Of a stretch of 64,000 bases of DNA, positions 59,548-64,000 are shown in pieces. A model generated the notes under the pieces. That model searched no databases, was not told where the DNA came from, and saw only the letters and a list, made by a program, of their open reading frames with translations. Every line of letters begins with the position of its first letter. Positions within the stretch are counted from its first letter, which is position 1. The position numbers and the translations under genes are program-made. The DNA comes from Bacteroidales bacterium. GTDB taxonomy: Bacteria; Bacteroidota; Bacteroidia; Bacteroidales; ML635J-15. Location of the stretch: positions 124,001 to 188,000 of the forward strand of contig JAFZRE010000023.1 in the NCBI GenBank assembly GCA_017620015.1, read 5' to 3'.

Positions 59548-60894
59548 ATGGAAGTTGTAAAAAACCAAATTGACGATTTAAATCTTACGCTGAATATCAC
59601 CGTAAGCAAGGAAGACATTGAAGAAAGCGTAGAAAAGACCTTGAAAGCTTATCGCCAGAAAGCAGAAATCAAAGGTTTCAGAAAAGGTAACGCCCCGATG
59701 GGACTGATTAGAAAAATGTACGCTCAGGCAGTATTGGCTGACGAACTCAACAAGTTCGTAGGAAAGACCCTCAGCGAATACATCGAAAACGAAAAGCTTA
59801 ACATCCTCGGCGAACCATTGCCAAACGAAGGTACAAAGACCATCGACCTCGCAAAGGACGAAAAGTTCGAGTTTGCATTCGACCTCGGTATTGCTCCCGA
59901 ATTCGAAATCAAGCTTTCGAAGAGAGACAAACTCAACAAGTACATCGTAAAGGCTGAAGACAAGGACGTTGAAAAGTACATCGAAAACTACAGAAACCAG
60001 TACGGAAAGTACGAGGACGTTAAGAAGGCTACTGCAAAGTCGCTTCTTACTGGTAGCTTGACCCAGATTGCTGAAGACGGTTCCGAAATCGAAAACGGCA
60101 TCAAGAACGAAGAGGCTAACCTCGCTATCGAATTCATAAAGGACGCTAAGATTAAGAAGCAGTTCACTGGCGCTACCGTTGATACTATCATCGACTTCGA
60201 CATCAAGAAGGCATTCGAGGAAGAAGGCAAGATTGCCGTTATGCTCAAGGCTAAGAAGGAAGAAGTTGCCAATATGACTCCTAACTTCCGTCTCGTAGTC
60301 AAGACCGTAAAGGAATACAAGCAGGCTGCAGTTAACCAGGAATTGTTCGACAAGTGCTTCGGCAAGGACGTTGTAAAGACCGAAGAGGAATTCCGTACCC
60401 GCATCGCCGAAGACATCACCGCTTCATTCAAGCGCGAAAGCAAGTACAAGATGATGCTCGACATCAAGGAAAAGCTCCTCAAGAAACTTGACCTCAAGCT
60501 TCCGGAAGAATTCTTGAAACGTTGGGTTAAGGTTACAAACGAAAAGCTCACTCAGGAAGAAATCGACAACGAATTCCCGAAGTTCCTCGACGATCTCCGC
60601 TGGACTCTCATCAAGACCAAGACCGCTAAGGACAACGACATAAAGGTTGAGAAGGAAGAACTCGAAAAGGCTGCACAGGAAATGGTTGCCGCTCAGTTCG
60701 CACAGTACGGAATGGCTTATATTCCTAACGAATACGTAGAAAAGTATGCTAAGGAACTCCTCCAGAAGGAAGACGAAGTTCGCCGCATCTACGAACACGA
60801 ACTCGAAGACAAGGTTGTTGACTTCCTCGCAGAACAGGTTAAGCTCGAAGACAACGAAATCACTATCGACGAATTCATGAAGTTGTTCAAGTAA
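59548..60894 (+). CDS. tig: Trigger factor
   Basis: Ribosome-associated chaperone. The 448-residue protein has the ribosome-binding N-terminal domain (LNLTLNITVSKEDIEESVEK, KGFRKGNAPMGLIRKMYA, a variant of the G-F-R-x-G-x-x-P motif), a middle region replacing part of the FKBP domain, and a long helical C-terminal chaperone domain (LKKLDLKLPEEFLKRWVK). It is codon-biased towards GC-ending codons, as expected for a highly expressed gene. A terminator follows. Confidence 0.94.
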   Translation: MEVVKNQIDDLNLTLNITVSKEDIEESVEKTLKAYRQKAEIKGFRKGNAPMGLIRKMYAQAVLADELNKFVGKTLSEYIENEKLNILGEPLPNEGTKTIDLAKDEKFEFAFDLGIAPEFEIKLSKRDKLNKYIVKAEDKDVEKYIENYRNQYGKYEDVKKATAKSLLTGSLTQIAEDGSEIENGIKNEEANLAIEFIKDAKIKKQFTGATVDTIIDFDIKKAFEEEGKIAVMLKAKKEEVANMTPNFRLVVKTVKEYKQAAVNQELFDKCFGKDVVKTEEEFRTRIAEDITASFKRESKYKMMLDIKEKLLKKLDLKLPEEFLKRWVKVTNEKLTQEEIDNEFPKFLDDLRWTLIKTKTAKDNDIKVEKEELEKAAQEMVAAQFAQYGMAYIPNEYVEKYAKELLQKEDEVRRIYEHELEDKVVDFLAEQVKLEDNEITIDEFMKLFK

Positions 60895-60913
60895 ACTTCA
60901 TAAAACCATACAA

Positions 60914-60941
60914 AAAAAGGTCTCCAAAAGAGGCCTTTTTT
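60914..60941 (+). terminator. Terminator after tig
   Basis: AAAAGGTCTC and GAGGCCTTTT pair (one G-T) around CAAAA, followed by TT. The A-rich left side gives a possible reverse use for the convergent carboxypeptidase gene. Confidence 0.82.
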
Positions 60942-60958
60942 ATTTATATAATTGATCC

Positions 60959-62644
60959 TTACATTTTTACAAACTTCGACTGCGAAATTTCCTCGCCGGA
61001 ATATACCTTTATTATATATTGTCCAGCCTTCAGTGCCGATACGTCAACCAAACCGACGATGTTCTTTTTCGTCAATACCAATTTGCCCGAAACATCATAA
61101 ACCTCAACAATTGATAAATTCCTATCACTGCCGATAAACAATTTGTCGGCAACAGGATTCGGGTACAAGGAGAATGAATTATTGTCACTTTCTATAATCG
61201 TCTCTGGGTCATAACCTTGTACCAACTGCACATCTAGAGGGAATGCTGCACCATCGGTAATATCAACAGCAATAGTCTTATGTATGTATCCATTGGCATA
61301 GAACGAAACATTGTAGTGTCCAGCCTTCAAATACCTGTAATACTCGCCAGTCGGCTGATACGAATACACGTAGGATTTAAAATAGTCGTGACCGCTGATG
61401 AAAACCTTGGCTTCCAATGGCTCGCCTGTAACAGAGTCGGTGACAAAACCTCTAAGTCCTTTTGTCGCACGATTCATATATGCCAGCATAGGCGGAATGT
61501 TGCACGAAGTGTAGCTATTCAACAAGTCATTGGACAGTTTCTTGTCGATGCTAAGTTCCAAAGTTACCTCACGGCAATGCTTGAAATAATTCATATAGTC
61601 TTGACGGCTACCCGTAATCGTGTACCATGCATAACCGTTGATGTAACCGCTCGGAAAATCGGAAGTCATATACGATTCACCGCCATACTGGCGGGCTAAT
61701 GTCACATATTCGGCAGAAACCATTTCCCACCAGGCATTGTCGGCTGGAAGTGAAGGGTCGGTGTCGAAAGGGTAGTTTACAAGTTCGGAACCGCTGTGCA
61801 GGTTTGCCGACATCACAAAGTGATGAGCATCGGCATATTGCATAAATGCTTCGGTTTCAATAGAATATTCCTTCTCGTCAGGATGATCGCCGGCAATGGC
61901 ATCAGGGAAGTTGCGATTCATATCGATGAAATTATCCCAACCGTAACCATTGCGCGTATATCTGATAGAATAATTAACAGAATCGGGACCAGCAATATAG
62001 GTTCCTTCGGGATTGGAAAGTGGATTAATGAAGATTTCTATATTATCGACAAGATTGGTAACTTCCTGATTTGTTCCATAATCACGCAACAACTTGTCAA
62101 TAAGCCTCAGGCAAACCATCCCGCCAATCAACTCGTCACCGTGCATTTGTCCACCAAGGAAAAATTCAGGTTCCGATTCATTGTCATTTACATTGTCGGA
62201 AATCTTTACAGCCAGCAATTTATAACCCGAGAAAGTCGTCCCGATAGTGTCTAGTTTGCATATTTCGGGGTAGGTATCGGCAAAATACTGCATCATTTCG
62301 CAGTAAATGTCGTAGGTAGGGTAGCGGTTCCAGGCAAACATATCGTTAAGCGATTCAGCCATAAGCAAATCATCTTTTGTTTCGTAGTACTCGCGTACAG
62401 GCTCGCAAGGAATTCCAAACTTGCGAAACTCGGCGAACTCTTGCTTGTTAGCATACGCATAGCAGTAACCGTTGCGGTAACTATCTATGGAAATCACATG
62501 AGAAAATTCATTCAGTCGCTGCTGTTCAATGGGAAACCTGAAATATAATTCGCCTCTGCTGTCAAGGATTTCCTTGGACGACAATTGAGCCGCTGCCGTA
62601 ATAGACAAGACGACAAACGCAAGAATATAACAAAAACGCTTCAT
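60959..62644 (-). CDS. M14 metallocarboxypeptidase with T9SS sorting domain
   Basis: A 561-residue secreted zinc carboxypeptidase. Signal peptide MKRFCYILAFVVLSITAAAQ; M14 zinc ligands in GGQMHGDELIGG and SANLHSGSELV; substrate arginine region FIDMNRNFPD; catalytic Glu in REVTLELSIDK. A carboxypeptidase-regulatory-like beta domain (GLRGFVTDSVTGEPLEAKVF) follows and then a type A sorting domain (FSLYPNPVADKLFIG ... GQYIIKVYSGEE). Start 62644 follows the -7 box at 62667-62674; a longer TTG start is less likely. Confidence 0.92.
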   Translation of the reverse strand: MKRFCYILAFVVLSITAAAQLSSKEILDSRGELYFRFPIEQQRLNEFSHVISIDSYRNGYCYAYANKQEFAEFRKFGIPCEPVREYYETKDDLLMAESLNDMFAWNRYPTYDIYCEMMQYFADTYPEICKLDTIGTTFSGYKLLAVKISDNVNDNESEPEFFLGGQMHGDELIGGMVCLRLIDKLLRDYGTNQEVTNLVDNIEIFINPLSNPEGTYIAGPDSVNYSIRYTRNGYGWDNFIDMNRNFPDAIAGDHPDEKEYSIETEAFMQYADAHHFVMSANLHSGSELVNYPFDTDPSLPADNAWWEMVSAEYVTLARQYGGESYMTSDFPSGYINGYAWYTITGSRQDYMNYFKHCREVTLELSIDKKLSNDLLNSYTSCNIPPMLAYMNRATKGLRGFVTDSVTGEPLEAKVFISGHDYFKSYVYSYQPTGEYYRYLKAGHYNVSFYANGYIHKTIAVDITDGAAFPLDVQLVQGYDPETIIESDNNSFSLYPNPVADKLFIGSDRNLSIVEVYDVSGKLVLTKKNIVGLVDVSALKAGQYIIKVYSGEEISQSKFVKM

Positions 62645-62666
62645 TTGCATAAATTTCAAATATGCG

Positions 62667-62674
62667 CAAATTTA
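62667..62674 (-). promoter_or_regulatory. -7 box of carboxypeptidase promoter
   Basis: The minus strand reads TAAATTTG followed by C, matching TAnnTTTG, 22 bases before the ATG. Confidence 0.55.
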
Positions 62675-62751
62675 CAATAAATTGTTGGAATTTTAAATCG
62701 TCTTTCTAAACGTTAGTTCTGTTTGTCGATTTTTCTATTTACAATCTATGC

Positions 62752-63247
62752 GACCTCTCCGAGGTCGTGGGGTGTTATTAGAACCTTTTCTATATATATT
62801 TGACCTCTCCGAGGTCATAAAAGGTTCCGACATATTTCTTCATAATCAGATCATTATTTTCCGCAAAATCATGCGTTGTCACAATTTTTGTTTTGCTTGC
62901 TTCGACTTAGCTCAGCACGAGCCGCGACAAAAATATGCGCCAACGCTACTAAACTCACGTTATTCTGCTATATATATTTGACCTCTCCGAGGTCATAAAA
63001 GGTTCCGACATATTTCTTCATAATCATATTAAGACCTCGGAGAGGTCTAACATTTATAGATGAAACAAATACGACATGAATCGACCTCAACGAGGTCGCA
63101 CAACTAGGGCATTTTTTCAAAAGCACCCAAAATTCTGGGGAATAATTTTCATCCTATAGTCAAAAAAACATCGACATTTTCAAGACCTCGGAGAGGTCTA
63201 ACATTTATAGCATAAACAATATGACAAAAATCAACCTCAGCGAGGTT
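62752..63247. repeat. Cluster of seven GACCTC/GAGGTC extragenic palindromes
   Basis: Fifteen-base palindrome-like units of GACCTC-NNN-GAGGTC begin at 62752, 62802, 62980, 63033, 63083, 63184 and 63233 (last one AACCTC/GAGGTT). Copies at 62802 and 62980 share about 58 flanking bases; those at 63033 and 63184 share TCTAACATTTATAG. No gene lies in this spacer. Confidence 0.92.
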
Positions 63248-63284
63248 GCATATATAATCACATTAAAATCAATCGATTAAAACG

Positions 63285-63311
63285 CAAAAAAGGAGACTCT
63301 TTGTGAGCCTC
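63285..63311 (-). terminator. Terminator after creD
   Basis: On the minus strand GGAGGCTC and GAGTCTCC (one mismatch) pair around ACAAA and are followed by TTTTTT. Confidence 0.75.
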
Positions 63312-63340
63312 CCATCTTCTCATTATTCTATAGTTGCAAA

Positions 63341-64000
63341 TCAATCCCTTTTCTTATACCAGTCTATCTTGCGTGAGCCAAACATTGCAGCGCCTATTAT
63401 TACGAACACACCGATGCTACCGACGAGGAGCGCATAGCTTTCGAGCTGAAGCAGTACATAGATGAAAGCATACAGCAACACCAGCAATGCACCAAGACCC
63501 AAAGTGGTTTTGAAATCCTTCATTATTGTTGCGACGAAAGCAACTATCAAACCTACTGTCATTACTGACGAAATAAGGTATGAAAGACAGAACGAAATAT
63601 GTTCGGAGAACGACAACAGCAATGTGTAGAAGACAATAAGAGCAGCTCCTATAAGCAGATACTGCACAGGGTGTATCGGCTTTGCCTTGCGAGTTTCGAA
63701 AAAGAACACCGTTGCGAAGGTTAGCAGGATTATAAGCATCGAATATTTTATTGCACGCGTCGTCTGCTGGTATTGCTCGACAGGAACTATCAGTTCGACA
63801 CCAAACGAAGAATTGTAGATTTCAAGGGCCTTACGCACCTCTTCAACGTCTATGTGGTTGGTAGATTTACTGGAAGTCGATTTCGTATATACCTGAGGAT
63901 AATCGCGATTTATGGACAATACTTTCCACGAAGCCGAAAAGCCATTCTTTGTAACTTCCCTTTCATCAGGCAGGTAATTCCCATTGAAACTTGGCGTAGC
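63341..64000 (-). CDS. creD: CreD-like inner-membrane protein, C-terminal part
   Basis: The frame is open to the window edge, so the gene starts beyond 64000; 219 codons are visible. The edge begins inside the periplasmic part (FNGNYLPDEREVTKNGFSAS and WKVLSINRDYPQ), followed by FGVELIVPVEQYQQTTRAIKY, then six hydrophobic helices with KPIHPVQYLLIGAALIVFYTL and SEHISFCLSYLIS, the signature of CreD/inner-membrane stress proteins. Role: envelope stress, linked to CreBC in other bacteria. Confidence 0.93.
   Translation of the reverse strand, partial: ATPSFNGNYLPDEREVTKNGFSASWKVLSINRDYPQVYTKSTSSKSTNHIDVEEVRKALEIYNSSFGVELIVPVEQYQQTTRAIKYSMLIILLTFATVFFFETRKAKPIHPVQYLLIGAALIVFYTLLLSFSEHISFCLSYLISSVMTVGLIVAFVATIMKDFKTTLGLGALLVLLYAFIYVLLQLESYALLVGSIGVFVIIGAAMFGSRKIDWYKKRD

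Noticed and set aside
62752..63247. CRISPR array
   Set aside because: Repeat distances are irregular (50 to 178 bases), orientation is mixed, and units are simple palindromes.

Overview
The window is a 64 kb piece of a Bacteroidales-type (phylum Bacteroidota) chromosome. Evidence: two secreted proteins end in type IX secretion (T9SS) sorting domains; many genes are preceded by the Bacteroidota promoter elements TTTG (-33) and TAnnTTTG (-7) rather than by Shine-Dalgarno sequences; and the core genes have Bacteroidota organisation (sigma-54 activator, LptE, TPR protein and SecG in one run; pyrB-pyrI; Bacteroidota-type LptD). No rRNA, transposase, integrase or reverse transcriptase gene was found. 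There are two tRNA genes.

Layout. 1-3.2 kb: 3' part of gyrA and a TPR protein. 3.4-8.8 kb: cell-envelope genes (lptD facing away from an amidase and an MCE/MlaD protein). 9-12.3 kb: two tandem outer-membrane proteins. 12.3-16.5 kb: two small membrane proteins, apbE and a T9SS cargo protein. 16.5-26.4 kb: a long leftward run with two parts, sigma-54 activator-lptE-TPR-secG and purE-PorV-like-HhH barrel-unknown-flavodoxin-MFS-SH3. 26.5-34.6 kb: a ravA-viaA cassette lying between the full nifJ gene and a diverged second copy of the nifJ 3' end. 34.7-45.8 kb: accessory island with two DUF262 genes (defence-like), three tandem copies of an unrecognised gene family, and an AAA ATPase/DUF234 gene, all separated by several different repeats. 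46-50.8 kb: housekeeping (pyrIB, FKBP isomerase, tRNA-Arg, polyprenyl synthase, transketolase C-half, tsaE). 50.8-58.8 kb: second accessory stretch with higBA, an AlbA_2/HTH regulator, an RNA-like pseudoknot region, an XRE protein, two lipoproteins (one with a C-terminus resembling a diversity-generating retroelement target), a HEPN-like protein and a second ATPase/DUF234 gene bracketed by palindromes. 59-64 kb: tRNA-Leu, trigger factor, a T9SS metallocarboxypeptidase, a palindrome-rich spacer, and the 3' part of creD.

How it works together. The core genes serve envelope building (LPS transport, septal amidase, lipid trafficking, SecG), pyrimidine/purine and isoprenoid synthesis, and anaerobic pyruvate oxidation (NifJ). 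The accessory genes look like defence and regulation modules. The most unusual signals are repeat-based: in-frame palindromes inside a coding gene; a paralogue family with a shared operator-promoter; long direct repeats and a 160-nt fold-back between those paralogues; palindromes that bracket an ATPase gene and supply its -33 box; and a nifJ-tail duplication that has replaced the end of viaA.
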